This document shows, piece by piece, positions 45,326 to 53,613 of a stretch of DNA of 64,000 bases (positions are counted from its first letter, which is position 1; each line of letters opens with the position of its first letter). Position numbers and translations under genes: made by a program. The stretch covers positions 930,001 through 994,000 of the forward strand of contig NZ_JIBE01000003.1 of the NCBI RefSeq assembly GCF_000620465.1. Reading direction: 5' to 3'. A model generated the notes under the pieces. It had not been told where the DNA came from and made no database searches. It saw only the letters and a list, made by a program, of their open reading frames with translations. This stretch comes from Ralstonia sp. UNC404CL21Col (GTDB lineage Bacteria > Pseudomonadota > Gammaproteobacteria > Burkholderiales > Burkholderiaceae).

Positions 45326-45448
45326 GAAACCTGCTCGCGATCCGTAGCGAGCGGTTCGAGGTTGGCGGGAGAAGCGCAGCCGTACATGGGTACGGCGAGC
45401 ATCGCAGTGCCAAGATCGGACCGCGCAGTAGGATCGTGGGCAGGTTTC
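45326..45448. repeat. 123-bp structured element bounded by 9-bp inverted repeats
   Basis: GAAACCTGC (45326-45334) and GCAGGTTTC (45440-45448) are perfect terminal inverted repeats. Between them are GCTCGC/GCGAGC (near 45333-45352) and CCGTAC/GTACGG (near 45380-45395), each a 6-bp stem. The element begins one base after the acyl-CoA dehydrogenase stop codon and lies within the fad operon. A small CCCGC/GCGGG hairpin lies beside it (near 45293-45306). It looks like a miniature repeat or structured RNA; no second copy was found in this window. Confidence 0.5.
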
Positions 45449-45449
45449 C

Positions 45450-47237
45450 TTAGAACAGGTCGGCTTCGAGTGCCATCAGCGTCGCGCCGCCGGCACGTGC
45501 CATGCGGATCTGCGAAGCCGTCTCAGGCAGCAGCTTGGCAAAGTAGAAGCGCGCCGTTGCGAGCTTGACCTTGTAGAAGGAGTCGCCGCTGTCTTGCTTT
45601 TCCAGGGCGATCTTGGCCATGCGGGCCCAGAAGTACGAAAACACCAGGTGGCCGACCACGCGCAGGTACGGCACAGCGGCGGCGCCGACTTCGTCCGGGT
45701 TGGCCATGGCCTTCATGCCGATTTCCATGGTCAGCTTCTGGACCTTGTCGCCAATGTCGGCCAGCGGGTTGATGAATTCCTGCATGGCTTCGTTGGTGCC
45801 TTCGGCTTCCACAAAGTCCTGGACCAGCTTGCCGAACTTCTTCATCTTGGCGCCCATGTCGCCCAGGATCTTGCGGCCCAACAGGTCCAGCGACTGCACG
45901 GTGTTCGTGCCTTCGTAGATCATGTTGATGCGGGCGTCGCGCACGTATTGCTCCATGCCCCACTCGGCGATGTAGCCGTGGCCACCGAACACCTGCATGC
46001 CTTCGTTGGTGGCGATGAATGCGTTGTCGCTCAGGAAGGCCTTGGCGATCGGGGTGAGCAACGCGACCAGATCCGCCGCGTCCTTGCGCACGGACTCGTC
46101 TTCGTGCGACAGCTCGCGGTCAATCTGGAGGGCGATCCAATAGCTGAATGCGCGGCCACCTTCGGCAAAGGCACGCTGGGTCAGCAGCATGCGACGTACG
46201 TCCGGGTGCACGATGATCGGGTCAGCCGGCTTGTCCGGTGCCTTCGGGCCCGAGAGGCTGCGCATCTGCAGGCGTTCCTTGGCGTAGGCAGCGGAGTTTT
46301 GGTAAGCGACTTCGGTCAGGCCCAGGCTCTGCATGCCGACGCCCAGACGCGCCGCGTTCATCATCACGAACATGGCGTTCAGGCCCTTGTTGGGCTCGCC
46401 GACCATCCAGCCCTTTGCGCCATCCAGGTTGATCACGCAGGTGGCGTTACCGTGGATGCCCATCTTGTGTTCGATGGAGCCGCACTTCACGCCGTTGCGC
46501 TCGCCCGGGTTGCCGTTGGCATCGGGGATGAACTTCGGCACCACGAACAGCGAGATGCCCTTCGTGCCGCCCGGCGCGTCCGGCAGACGTGCCAGCACCA
46601 GGTGAATGATGTTCTCGGCCAGGTCGTGTTCGCCTGCCGAGATGAAGATCTTCGTGCCGGTGATGGCATACGAGCCATCCGCCAGCGGCTCAGCCTTGGT
46701 GCGCAGGATGCCCAGGTCGGTGCCGCAATGCGGCTCGGTCAGACACATCGTGCCGGTCCACACGCCCGACACCAGCTTCGGCAGGTAACGCTGCTTGAGC
46801 TCGTCGGTGCCGTGTGCGTGCAGGGCTTCGTATGCGCCGTGCGACAGGCCCGGATACATCGTCCAGGCTTGGTTGGCCGAGTTCAGCATCTCGTACAGCG
46901 CGTTGTTGATCAGGATGGGCAGGCCCTGACCGCCGTACTCCGGATCGCAGCCCAGCGAAGGCCAGCCGGCCTCGACATACTGTCGATACGCTTCCTTGAA
47001 GCCCTTCGGAGCGGTCACCACGCCGTCGCCGTGGTACGTGCAGCCTTCGCGATCGCCAGACTGGTTGAGCGGGAAGATGACTTCGGAGCAGAACTTGCCG
47101 GCTTCCTCGATCACCTGGTTGATGGTGTCGGCATCGATCTCCGCGTGCTGCGGCATCTCCTTCAGGTGGTTCTCCACGCCGAGAAGCTCGTGGAGAACAA
47201 ACTGCATGTCACGCAGCGGTGCGGTGTATTGACCCAT
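45450..47237 (-). CDS. Acyl-CoA dehydrogenase (FadE-like, long form)
   Basis: A 595-residue FAD enzyme for the first oxidation of beta-oxidation. The N-terminal domain includes PLNQSGDREG. The middle domain contains TMCLTEPHCGTDLG and GTKIFISAGEHDL, which bind FAD and substrate. The catalytic Glu is probably in NMIYEGTNTVQSLDLLGRK. A C-terminal extension ending FYFAKLLPETASQIRMARAGG is typical of the 590-residue branch that includes Bacillus FadE. It is 51 bp downstream of the TetR gene and starts the fadE-fadN-fadA series. Confidence 0.93.
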   Translation of the reverse strand: MGQYTAPLRDMQFVLHELLGVENHLKEMPQHAEIDADTINQVIEEAGKFCSEVIFPLNQSGDREGCTYHGDGVVTAPKGFKEAYRQYVEAGWPSLGCDPEYGGQGLPILINNALYEMLNSANQAWTMYPGLSHGAYEALHAHGTDELKQRYLPKLVSGVWTGTMCLTEPHCGTDLGILRTKAEPLADGSYAITGTKIFISAGEHDLAENIIHLVLARLPDAPGGTKGISLFVVPKFIPDANGNPGERNGVKCGSIEHKMGIHGNATCVINLDGAKGWMVGEPNKGLNAMFVMMNAARLGVGMQSLGLTEVAYQNSAAYAKERLQMRSLSGPKAPDKPADPIIVHPDVRRMLLTQRAFAEGGRAFSYWIALQIDRELSHEDESVRKDAADLVALLTPIAKAFLSDNAFIATNEGMQVFGGHGYIAEWGMEQYVRDARINMIYEGTNTVQSLDLLGRKILGDMGAKMKKFGKLVQDFVEAEGTNEAMQEFINPLADIGDKVQKLTMEIGMKAMANPDEVGAAAVPYLRVVGHLVFSYFWARMAKIALEKQDSGDSFYKVKLATARFYFAKLLPETASQIRMARAGGATLMALEADLF

Positions 47238-47288
47238 CTTGCAACTCCTTGGTGTGTACTGCGCGACCGCTAGGTGTGCGATGCCGCG

Positions 47289-47930
47289 TCAGGTTCGGTA
47301 AGACTGAATGAGTTTGTTGAGCGCCACCATGGCCAGTTCGGCACTGTTCGGCAACCGCAGGAAACGCGCATCGTGATGCAGACCCAGCTCCAGGCTGTAC
47401 ATCTCGAAGAGCATCAATTGCGGGTCCGCTTCTGCACGCAGATGGCCTTCTTCCTTCGCCTGTGCGATCGCGCGGGCCAAAGCTGCACGCCAGATCGTCA
47501 CGCTCTTGACGAGTTCGTCGCGCACCGGGCTTTCGGCACGATCGTCGTACTCCACCGCGCCGCTGATATAGATGCAGCCCGTGGTCACCTCTTGAATGCG
47601 GCGCTCCATCCAGCGTCGCACCATGCTCCACAGGCGCGGCAGACCGCGCGGTTCCGTCAAGCTCGGGTAGAAGACTTCCTGCTCGAACCGTTTGTGATAC
47701 TCGCGAACCACTTCCACCTGCAGATCCTCACGCGAGCCGAAGTGTGCAAACACCCCGCTCTTGCTCATCTGCATGCGCTCCGCGAGCACACCGATCGTCA
47801 ATCCTTCCAGTCCGTCGCGCGAGGCCAGTTCCAGCGCGGCATCGAGAATCGCTGCACGTGTCAGCTCGCCCTTGCGCATCGGCGTAGCTGCTGCGTGATT
47901 CGATTCGAGACGAGCGGTCGGGTGACGCAT
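47289..47930 (-). CDS. TetR family regulator, probable repressor of the fad operon
   Basis: A 213-residue TetR-type regulator. The helix-turn-helix (about 23-68) reads AAILDAALELASRDGLEG, then AERMQMSKSGVFAHFGSREDL. The C-terminal ligand domain is of the TetR_C type with TTGCIYISGAVEYDD. It precedes fadE by 51 bp on the same strand, and a palindrome overlapping its own promoter suggests autoregulation along with control of the operon, with an acyl-CoA as likely inducer. The role is inferred by position, in parallel with Bacillus FadR. The ATG at 47930 has GGAGAG upstream. Confidence 0.88.
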   Translation of the reverse strand: MRHPTARLESNHAAATPMRKGELTRAAILDAALELASRDGLEGLTIGVLAERMQMSKSGVFAHFGSREDLQVEVVREYHKRFEQEVFYPSLTEPRGLPRLWSMVRRWMERRIQEVTTGCIYISGAVEYDDRAESPVRDELVKSVTIWRAALARAIAQAKEEGHLRAEADPQLMLFEMYSLELGLHHDARFLRLPNSAELAMVALNKLIQSYRT

Positions 47931-48284
47931 GATGATTTCTCTCCGTTCTTTTCTGGGGCGTGACACGCGAGAAAATTGGCTTGCTGCAGGGCGCCTTTTG
48001 CGTGCCGGGCAGGACTGTAAACCAGCCTGCGCAAACACTCTAGCCCAAAATCGAACGGTCGTTCAATTATTTACAGGGGGCCTTTGAGCGGCAAGTGTTT
48101 TATTAGAAAGCGCCATCTAAATGGCGACATTGAATCGTCACCTTGCGCGGCGCAGCGCGAATCCCGTAAACCCTTTAGAGCAAAGGCTTTGCGGGGTGTG
48201 CGCCGCACCCATAAGACGGGCCTGGCGCAGCATATCCGACGGATTTTCTAGTGCTACCCATCAGTAAATAAACAGACGGAAAAA
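47931..48284. other. 354-bp noncoding region between TetR gene and CoA-transferase
   Basis: No gene is supported. It holds the TetR-gene promoter and operator (48037-48068), a perfect hairpin CGCCAT/ATGGCG (48111-48116 with 48121-48126), and a GGGTG/CACCC repeat near 48195-48210. The part from about 48061 to 48284 is the 3' trailer of the CoA-transferase gene read on the minus strand; no strong terminator is obvious. Confidence 0.5.
48037..48068 (-). promoter_or_regulatory. TetR-gene promoter with overlapping operator palindrome
   Basis: On the minus strand TTGAAC (48061-48066) and TAGAGT (48037-48042) are 18 bp apart. The palindrome GAACG, GT, CGTTC (48053-48064) overlaps the -35 box and spacer, the usual arrangement for an autoregulated TetR repressor. 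Confidence 0.6.
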
Positions 48285-49949
48285 TTAGGCCGGCGTGATG
48301 CCGGCATACATGGCGCCGCGGCGAAAGATGCGCGCGTCCATTTCACGCAGGTCGGCTGCCACGGCAACGTCCGCGGCGCATTGATCCAATACGTCCCGCT
48401 GCAGATCGATGCCGGGCGCGATTTCCGTGAGCGTGAGGCGCCGGCCGCCGCGGCCATCGTCGCGCATCTCAAAAACGGCGCGCTCGGTCACATAGCGCAC
48501 GGGAATGCCTGATCGCGCCGCATATTCACCGTTGAACGTGAGGTGCGACACAGCCGGCACGATCTTCTTGAGCCGTCCTTCGCGCACGATGCGCAGCTTG
48601 CCGCCTTCGGCTTCGACCTGCAGGCCGCCGGCGGTGAGCGTGCCCATGAACACGACCGAACGCGCGCTCTGCGTGATGTTGATGAAGCCGCCGACGCCCG
48701 CGACGATGGTGTCGCCGCCCTCGCCGAACAGGCTGACGTTGACGTTGCCGGCCCCATCCAGTTCTGCCAGGCCGAGGATGGCGAGATCGATGCCGCCACC
48801 TTCGTAGAAGTCAAACTGCGCGGGTTGATCGACGACTGCTTCGGGATAGGCCGACGCGCCAAAGCTGAGGCCATCTGCCGGGGTGCCGCCAATCGGCCCT
48901 GCCTCCACGGTAAGAGTGAAGCCGCGCGCGCCCTCCTGTTCAGCGAGGGCGCCGACGGCCGCGGGCATGCCCACGCCGAGGTTCACGACGCGTGGTTGCT
49001 GCGCGATCAGTTCCAGCACGGCGCGGCGTTGCACCAGCGTGCGAGCGTCGAGCGCGCCGTGCTGATTCGCCTCCAGCGGCTCGCTCGCTTCGATGACGTC
49101 TTGCTTGAGCTGGATCGCCTCGCCTTGCCAGGGGCGAATGTAGGTCGGGTTGAACGCTTCCCCGAAGGTCATCTGGTGTTCGGCTTCATCGTCGGCAACG
49201 ACCACGTAATCGACGAGGATGCCCGGCACGTGGATCGCCTGCAGGTTGTCATGCCGATCAACGAGCCGGCGCACCTGCGCGATGACGATGCCGCCCGAGT
49301 TGCGGGCGGCCTGCGCCATGGCCAGCAGCTCGTGATGAAAGGCTTCTTCGTGCGTGCTGATGTTGCCGCGCGGGTCGGCAGCGGTGCCGCGCAGGAAGAC
49401 GCAGTGCAGCGGGAAGCTCGGGTAAAAGAGATAGTCTTCGCCGCGAAAGCGCTCGTACTCAACCCACGACGCCTGACCGGCCGCACGCGCTGCCTTGGCG
49501 CGCTGATTGATCGCGCCACCGTGGTAGCGCGGGTCAAGCTCCGTGCGTGGGTCGACGAAGGTGTGCAGACCCATCTTCGTCAGCACACCGGGCTTGCCGC
49601 CTGCGATGGCGCGGTACAGATGCGTGAGCACGCCCTGCGGCAAATTGAATGCATCGCACTGCTCGGCGAGCGCCATGTCCGCGAGCCGCGTGGCGGAGCG
49701 CCAATGCCCACCGACAACACAGCGCGTCATCCCGGGATTGCCGAAGTGGTTGACGCCGCGCGTGGCGCGATCGCCCTGTCCGGCCGAGTAGACAAGCGTC
49801 AGATCGCGCGGCTCGCCCGTGGTCAGAAACCGGCGCTCCAGCGCGTGCGTGACGGCCTCTGCATGGCCTGCGCCGACAAACCCTGCGCATGCCACCGTCC
49901 ACCGTGGCTGCACCAAGCGCGCGGCCGCATCCGCTGTGATGACTTGCAT
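48285..49949 (-). CDS. Acyl-CoA:acetate/3-ketoacid CoA-transferase (YdiF/PCT type)
   Basis: A 554-residue fused alpha-beta CoA-transferase of family I. The first half carries GFVGAGHAEAVTHALERRF and the second half VVNLGVGMPAAVG and VEAGPIGGTPADGLSFG, where the Glu of VEAGPIGG is the likely CoA-binding catalytic residue. Family members move CoA between short-chain acids (propionate, acetoacetate and others); the substrate is not clear. A GGAGGAG ribosome site directly precedes the ATG at 49949, and three phased 10-bp repeats lie just upstream of it. It is 54 bp after clsB. Confidence 0.88.
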   Translation of the reverse strand: MQVITADAAARLVQPRWTVACAGFVGAGHAEAVTHALERRFLTTGEPRDLTLVYSAGQGDRATRGVNHFGNPGMTRCVVGGHWRSATRLADMALAEQCDAFNLPQGVLTHLYRAIAGGKPGVLTKMGLHTFVDPRTELDPRYHGGAINQRAKAARAAGQASWVEYERFRGEDYLFYPSFPLHCVFLRGTAADPRGNISTHEEAFHHELLAMAQAARNSGGIVIAQVRRLVDRHDNLQAIHVPGILVDYVVVADDEAEHQMTFGEAFNPTYIRPWQGEAIQLKQDVIEASEPLEANQHGALDARTLVQRRAVLELIAQQPRVVNLGVGMPAAVGALAEQEGARGFTLTVEAGPIGGTPADGLSFGASAYPEAVVDQPAQFDFYEGGGIDLAILGLAELDGAGNVNVSLFGEGGDTIVAGVGGFINITQSARSVVFMGTLTAGGLQVEAEGGKLRIVREGRLKKIVPAVSHLTFNGEYAARSGIPVRYVTERAVFEMRDDGRGGRRLTLTEIAPGIDLQRDVLDQCAADVAVAADLREMDARIFRRGAMYAGITPA

Positions 49950-49958
49950 GTCTCCTCC

Positions 49959-49985
49959 GTCTTGTTGTGTCTTGTTTTGTCTTGT
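49959..49985 (-). repeat. Three tandem 10-bp repeats before CoA-transferase ribosome site
   Basis: GTCTTGT occurs at 49959-49965, 49969-49975 and 49979-49985, exactly 10 bp apart. In the mRNA this reads as three ACAAGAC units directly followed by GGAGGAG and the start codon. A 10-bp palindrome GTAGCGCTAC lies next to it (49992-50001). Confidence 0.7.
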
Positions 49986-50003
49986 AGGTCTGTAGCGCTA
50001 CCG

Positions 50004-51272
50004 CTAGTACTGTGCTGCGCGCCCGCTGATGACCACGCCAAGGCGCACGAGGCGATAGGCGCACCAATCCGCCAAGCGCGACCACCAGCGGCGTGCGGCG
50101 TGCGCGTCGGCCAGCACGCGGCGTGCGTGATGGGCGATGGCATCTTCCAACGCGCCACGCAGTTCGTTGGCCACGGTCGCGTCCCACACCACCACGTTCG
50201 CTTCACGTGCGAGCAACAGGCTGAATGGGTCGATGTTGCTGGAGCCGACCGTCGCCCAGCGGTCATCCACCACGGCCACCTTGGCGTGCAGGAAGCTGGC
50301 GGTGTATTCGTGGATCTCGACGTTGTCGCGCAGCAGCATGTGATACAGCGAACGTGTCGCGTAGTGCTGCAGCCGGTATTCGACCTGCCCTTGCAGCAAC
50401 AGGCGCACGCGCACACCGCGCCGTCTGCATGCGGCCAGTGCGCGCATGAAACGCACGCCCGGCAAGAAGTACGCATTGGCGATGATCACCTCTTGTCGTG
50501 CTGCGCCCAGCGCGCGCAGATATTCGCGTTCGATCGCACGCCGGTTGCGGACGTTGTCGCGCAGCACCAGCGAGGCCAACACGGTGCCCGGCGCACGCTC
50601 ACTTTCTCGTCCCGACGCTCCGCGATGTCGGGGCCGCGGCGTATCCGTCATCACCGGAAACTCGGCGGCGACGCCCGTGACGCCCACCTCGCGCATGCCG
50701 GCACGTACGCCCATCTGCCACCAGAGCCGGTCGACCGTCAGCGCAATCTGCGCGACCAGGGGCCCGCGCACTCGCACGGCAAAGTCGTAGCGCGGCCCCA
50801 GCGCGGTGTCGTTAAACGGCGCGTGGTTCATGTCGTCGATGATGTTGATGCCGCCCACGAACGCCACATCGTCATCAATGACGGCGATCTTGCGATGCAG
50901 CCGTCGCAAATGGCGGCGTTGCAGGCGGAAACCCCGCAACGGACGATAGATGCGCAGACGCACACCCGCCGCTTCCAGCATCGCGGCGATGTTGGCTGGC
51001 AGCAGGCCCGTGCCAAAACCGTCAATGGTCAGGTGGACATCCACGCCGCGCTGTGCCGCGCGGGCAAGCGCTTCCGTCACGCTGTGGGCGGTGACGTCGT
51101 CGGTGTAGATGTAGGTTTCGAGTGCGACGCGGCGTTGCGCGGCGTCGATGGCTTCGATCAATGCGGGGAAGAACTCGGCGCCACCGCACAGCAGGTCGAC
51201 GTCGTTGCCCGGCAGGGGCTTACCCCGCCGCCATTCGGAGCGCAGCGGGCCCGCATCGCGCGCGACCTTCAT
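50004..51272 (-). CDS. clsB: Cardiolipin synthase B
   Basis: A 422-residue phospholipase-D-family enzyme that joins two phosphatidylglycerol molecules, or PG and PE, into cardiolipin at the inner membrane. Both catalytic HKD motifs are intact: RLHRKIAVIDDDVAFVGGIN (first half) and SFLHAKVAVVDDRWATVGSSN (second half). No N-terminal transmembrane anchor is seen, as in E. coli ClsB. A basic C-terminus (RRWWSRLADWCAYRLVRLG) may associate with membrane. The start overlaps the upstream nuclease-family gene, the same pairing as ybhP-clsB in E. coli. Confidence 0.92.
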   Translation of the reverse strand: MKVARDAGPLRSEWRRGKPLPGNDVDLLCGGAEFFPALIEAIDAAQRRVALETYIYTDDVTAHSVTEALARAAQRGVDVHLTIDGFGTGLLPANIAAMLEAAGVRLRIYRPLRGFRLQRRHLRRLHRKIAVIDDDVAFVGGINIIDDMNHAPFNDTALGPRYDFAVRVRGPLVAQIALTVDRLWWQMGVRAGMREVGVTGVAAEFPVMTDTPRPRHRGASGRESERAPGTVLASLVLRDNVRNRRAIEREYLRALGAARQEVIIANAYFLPGVRFMRALAACRRRGVRVRLLLQGQVEYRLQHYATRSLYHMLLRDNVEIHEYTASFLHAKVAVVDDRWATVGSSNIDPFSLLLAREANVVVWDATVANELRGALEDAIAHHARRVLADAHAARRWWSRLADWCAYRLVRLGVVISGRAAQY

Positions 51273-52015
51273 GGATGCGCCAGTTCAGCCAGCAAGGGCA
51301 CGTGGTCGGAGCGCTGTGCCCACTCGCGGCCGGTCAGCGCGTGCGCACGTTCGATATCGAAACCGCGCACATAGATGCGATCCAGCCGCAGCCACGGCAT
51401 ATGGCTGGGGAACGTGCGGACCGGGCGCGCATCGGCAGCCTTGTCGGCCACTTCGGTCGCACCCAGCGCCTGGCAAATCATGCGATCGAGGCGGTTGTTC
51501 CAATCGTTGAAGTCGCCCGCCACCACGAGCGGCGCATCGGGTGGCACGACGGAACGCACGCGATCGACGAGCGCCTCCGCTTGGCGCTGCCGGCTGCGTG
51601 CAAACAAGCCGAAGTGCGCGCACAGCAAATGCACCTCGCCAAAACCAAGATCGGTCACGGCGTGCAGCAGGCCCCGCTGCTCGAAACGGTGGTCGGAGAT
51701 ATCGAGATTTTCCGACAGCAGGATCGGAAACCGCGACAGGATGGCATTGCCGTGATGGCCGTGCTCGTAGACGGCGTTGCGGCCATAGACCGTGTGCGGA
51801 TAGACGTCCGTCGCGAGATAGCGCAGCTGCGTGTAATTCGGGTCGAACAGTTCTGCGGCGACGAGGCGGTCGTTGCGGTCCTGCACCTCCTGCAGGAAGA
51901 CGATGTCGGCGTCCATGGTGTGCAGACCCTGCCGCACATCATGCACGCGCACGCGCCGCGCAATGCCGGTCACGCCCTTGTGGATGTTGTAGGTGGCAAC
52001 GCGCAAACGGAGCAT
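51269..52015 (-). CDS. Endonuclease/exonuclease/phosphatase family protein (YbhP-like)
   Basis: A 248-residue EEP-fold metal-dependent hydrolase. Active-site segments are ATYNIHKG (Asn), VFLQEVQDR (Glu), CAHFGLFARSRQRQ (His), VAGDFNDWNN (Asp, Asn) and the terminal RSDHVPLLAEL (Asp-His). The fold includes DNases, lipid phosphatases and sphingomyelinases. Coupling to clsB (4-bp overlap) suggests a membrane-lipid role, but the substrate is unknown. Confidence 0.88.
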   Translation of the reverse strand: MLRLRVATYNIHKGVTGIARRVRVHDVRQGLHTMDADIVFLQEVQDRNDRLVAAELFDPNYTQLRYLATDVYPHTVYGRNAVYEHGHHGNAILSRFPILLSENLDISDHRFEQRGLLHAVTDLGFGEVHLLCAHFGLFARSRQRQAEALVDRVRSVVPPDAPLVVAGDFNDWNNRLDRMICQALGATEVADKAADARPVRTFPSHMPWLRLDRIYVRGFDIERAHALTGREWAQRSDHVPLLAELAHP

Positions 52016-52016
52016 G

Positions 52017-52502
52017 TCAGGCCTGGTCCTTTGTCAGTGCCGCTTGACGCGCGTGATAGGCAGCAAGGCGTTCGGGCAACTGCAGAATGGCCTCGGCGTT
52101 GCTGCGCGAGAAGCACCGCGCGGCGGCCTCTTGGTAGGGCAGCCATTCGGCCTGCACATGCTCGCGCGGGGACATCCGCACCGGCACCTTGCCGCTGACC
52201 AGCAGGCCGAACCAATGCTCCGTGTTGCGCGTGACACCCGGCGCGTAGCGATGGCGCCAGCGCGGGTAGATTTCGTATTCGATGTGGTGGCCCCAGTCGA
52301 TCAGATGATGCTGGGCCGCGTCGATACCGGTTTCTTCCAGCGCCTCGCGGCGGGCCGTATCGGCCAGGGGCTCGTCGAGTGTGTCGCAGCTGCCGGTCAC
52401 GGATTGCCAAAAGCCCGGATGATCGGCCCGCTCCATCACCAACACATGCAAATCGGGCGTGTGAATGACGACGAGAACGGAGACGGGAATCTTGTGCGGC
52501 AT
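52017..52502 (-). CDS. nudB: Dihydroneopterin triphosphate diphosphatase NudB
   Basis: A 161-residue Nudix hydrolase that removes pyrophosphate from dihydroneopterin triphosphate in folate synthesis. FWQSVTGSCDT, the Nudix core REALEETGI and RHRYAPGVTRNTEHWF closely match E. coli NudB. The Nudix box has one extra residue between the first Gly and the REUxEExGU core relative to the strict consensus. The start at 52502 (MPHKIPVSVLVVI) fits. It ends 1 bp before the YbhP-like start. Confidence 0.9.
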   Translation of the reverse strand: MPHKIPVSVLVVIHTPDLHVLVMERADHPGFWQSVTGSCDTLDEPLADTARREALEETGIDAAQHHLIDWGHHIEYEIYPRWRHRYAPGVTRNTEHWFGLLVSGKVPVRMSPREHVQAEWLPYQEAAARCFSRSNAEAILQLPERLAAYHARQAALTKDQA

Positions 52503-52604
52503 GGGTGCGTGCTTCAATGGGCGGCGCGATCGCGCTGCAAGGCAATAGCTTACCGCAGCCAGAAGCGTGCCACCGTGACGCTCGCTGCGCTGCCGCGACA
52601 GCAA

Positions 52605-53465
52605 TCAGGCCGCGCGCAACGGCCCTTGTCCGGCGCGGGTGCGGGCGAGCCACAGTGCCGTCTCGTCGGTCGCCGTTTCGTGACCCAGCTCTCGGCGAGC
52701 CACCGCCAGCAGCGGATCAAGCATCGCAGCATAGTCGTCGGCCGCGCGTTGCGATTGCGCCCACAACGCTTCCGTACGCTCGGCGAGTTGTTGGCGCAGC
52801 GCAGCGAGTTGCGCGGTCAACTCGCGTTCGCGATTGCCAAGCGTGTTGAATTTCTGGATGAGAAAGCGCTGCACATCGGTCTGCTCGGATTGCGCGTTGG
52901 CCTGGTCGAAGCGCTCGACAATGGCCGAGGTCTCACGCTCGATGCGATGCAATTCGCTGGTGCCCTCACGCTCGGCAGTTTCCAGCGCTTGGAGGGCGCG
53001 GCGTTCCGCCTGCAGAACGCGCGCGTGATCGGCAAAACGGCGTTCTGCCGCCAAGTGGGCTTCGGCCAACGGACGCGGCGTGTCGTAGACGAGCGGATGC
53101 ACCGGCACGCCCGGTGCGGCTGGCGGGAGTGCCGCGTCGGGCAAACGCAGGTTGGCGACCGCATGCAGCCATTGCATCCGCTCCGCCGCGAGGTGGCCCA
53201 GTGCGCGCATCGCCTCCGCCAAACCGGCAGACGCCGCCGATACGGGTGCGGCGGGATGTGCGCTCTGCGCCGCCGCGGCAATTTCGGGCACGCACGCTGC
53301 CACCGTGGTGGCCACGGCCTCCGTCATCGCCATGGCGGCGCGCCGGGTGGCGCGGCGGATTTCGATCCACGCCAGCACTATCACCACCAGCGCGGCGATC
53401 AACCACGTCAGCAGAAACTCCGCGTGGGCGACGACCCATGTGCGCGCAAAGTCGATGTAGTCCAT
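52605..53465 (-). CDS. Unrecognised membrane-anchored coiled-coil protein
   Basis: A 286-residue protein I do not recognise. One membrane helix is near the N-terminus (about 17-36, FLLTWLIAALVVIVLAWIEI), followed by an Ala-rich low-complexity stretch (about 42-85). A central region contains ALPPAAPGVPVHPLVYDTPR. A long Ala/Glu/Arg-rich helical segment with heptad character (about 135-240) follows. Topology suggests a short N-terminal tail outside and a cytoplasmic or periplasmic rod. The ribosome site AAGGAGGAG is excellent, and a 6+5+6 inverted repeat lies just upstream. It is downstream of the aspS terminator and 102 bp upstream of nudB. Confidence 0.75.
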   Translation of the reverse strand: MDYIDFARTWVVAHAEFLLTWLIAALVVIVLAWIEIRRATRRAAMAMTEAVATTVAACVPEIAAAAQSAHPAAPVSAASAGLAEAMRALGHLAAERMQWLHAVANLRLPDAALPPAAPGVPVHPLVYDTPRPLAEAHLAAERRFADHARVLQAERRALQALETAEREGTSELHRIERETSAIVERFDQANAQSEQTDVQRFLIQKFNTLGNRERELTAQLAALRQQLAERTEALWAQSQRAADDYAAMLDPLLAVARRELGHETATDETALWLARTRAGQGPLRAA

Positions 53466-53481
53466 CTAAACACTCCTCCTT

Positions 53482-53508
53482 CGTTGTCACACGACGTGAC
53501 AGAAACGA
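53482..53508. promoter_or_regulatory. Inverted repeat before the unrecognised gene
   Basis: TGTCAC, ACGAC, GTGACA (53485-53501) is a perfect inverted repeat extended by TTCGT/ACGAA at the edges with a 3-nt bulge. It ends a few bases upstream of the AAGGAGGAG site, so it could be an operator or an mRNA hairpin affecting translation. Confidence 0.45.
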
Positions 53509-53550
53509 AAGATCCGGTTTAGCACGCAATGTTCCCAATGGAAGGCGCTC

Positions 53551-53585
53551 AAAAAAAAACGCGCCGCCCTAAATCAGGCGGCGCG
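53551..53585 (-). terminator. Intrinsic terminator after aspS
   Basis: CGCGCCGCC (53560-53568) and GGCGGCGCG (53577-53585) form a 9-bp GC stem with an 8-nt loop. On the minus strand it is followed by nine T (complement of 53551-53559). It ends the fmdB-DUF502-aspS transcript 28 bp after the stop. Confidence 0.92.
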
Positions 53586-53613
53586 GTTTGTTGCGGAGCG
53601 TCAGCGCGGGCGC

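Noticed and set aside
48543-51374. A long plus-strand open frame (about 943 codons) opposite the CoA-transferase and clsB genes
   Set aside because: Same composition artefact; both minus-strand genes have intact catalytic motifs and ribosome sites.
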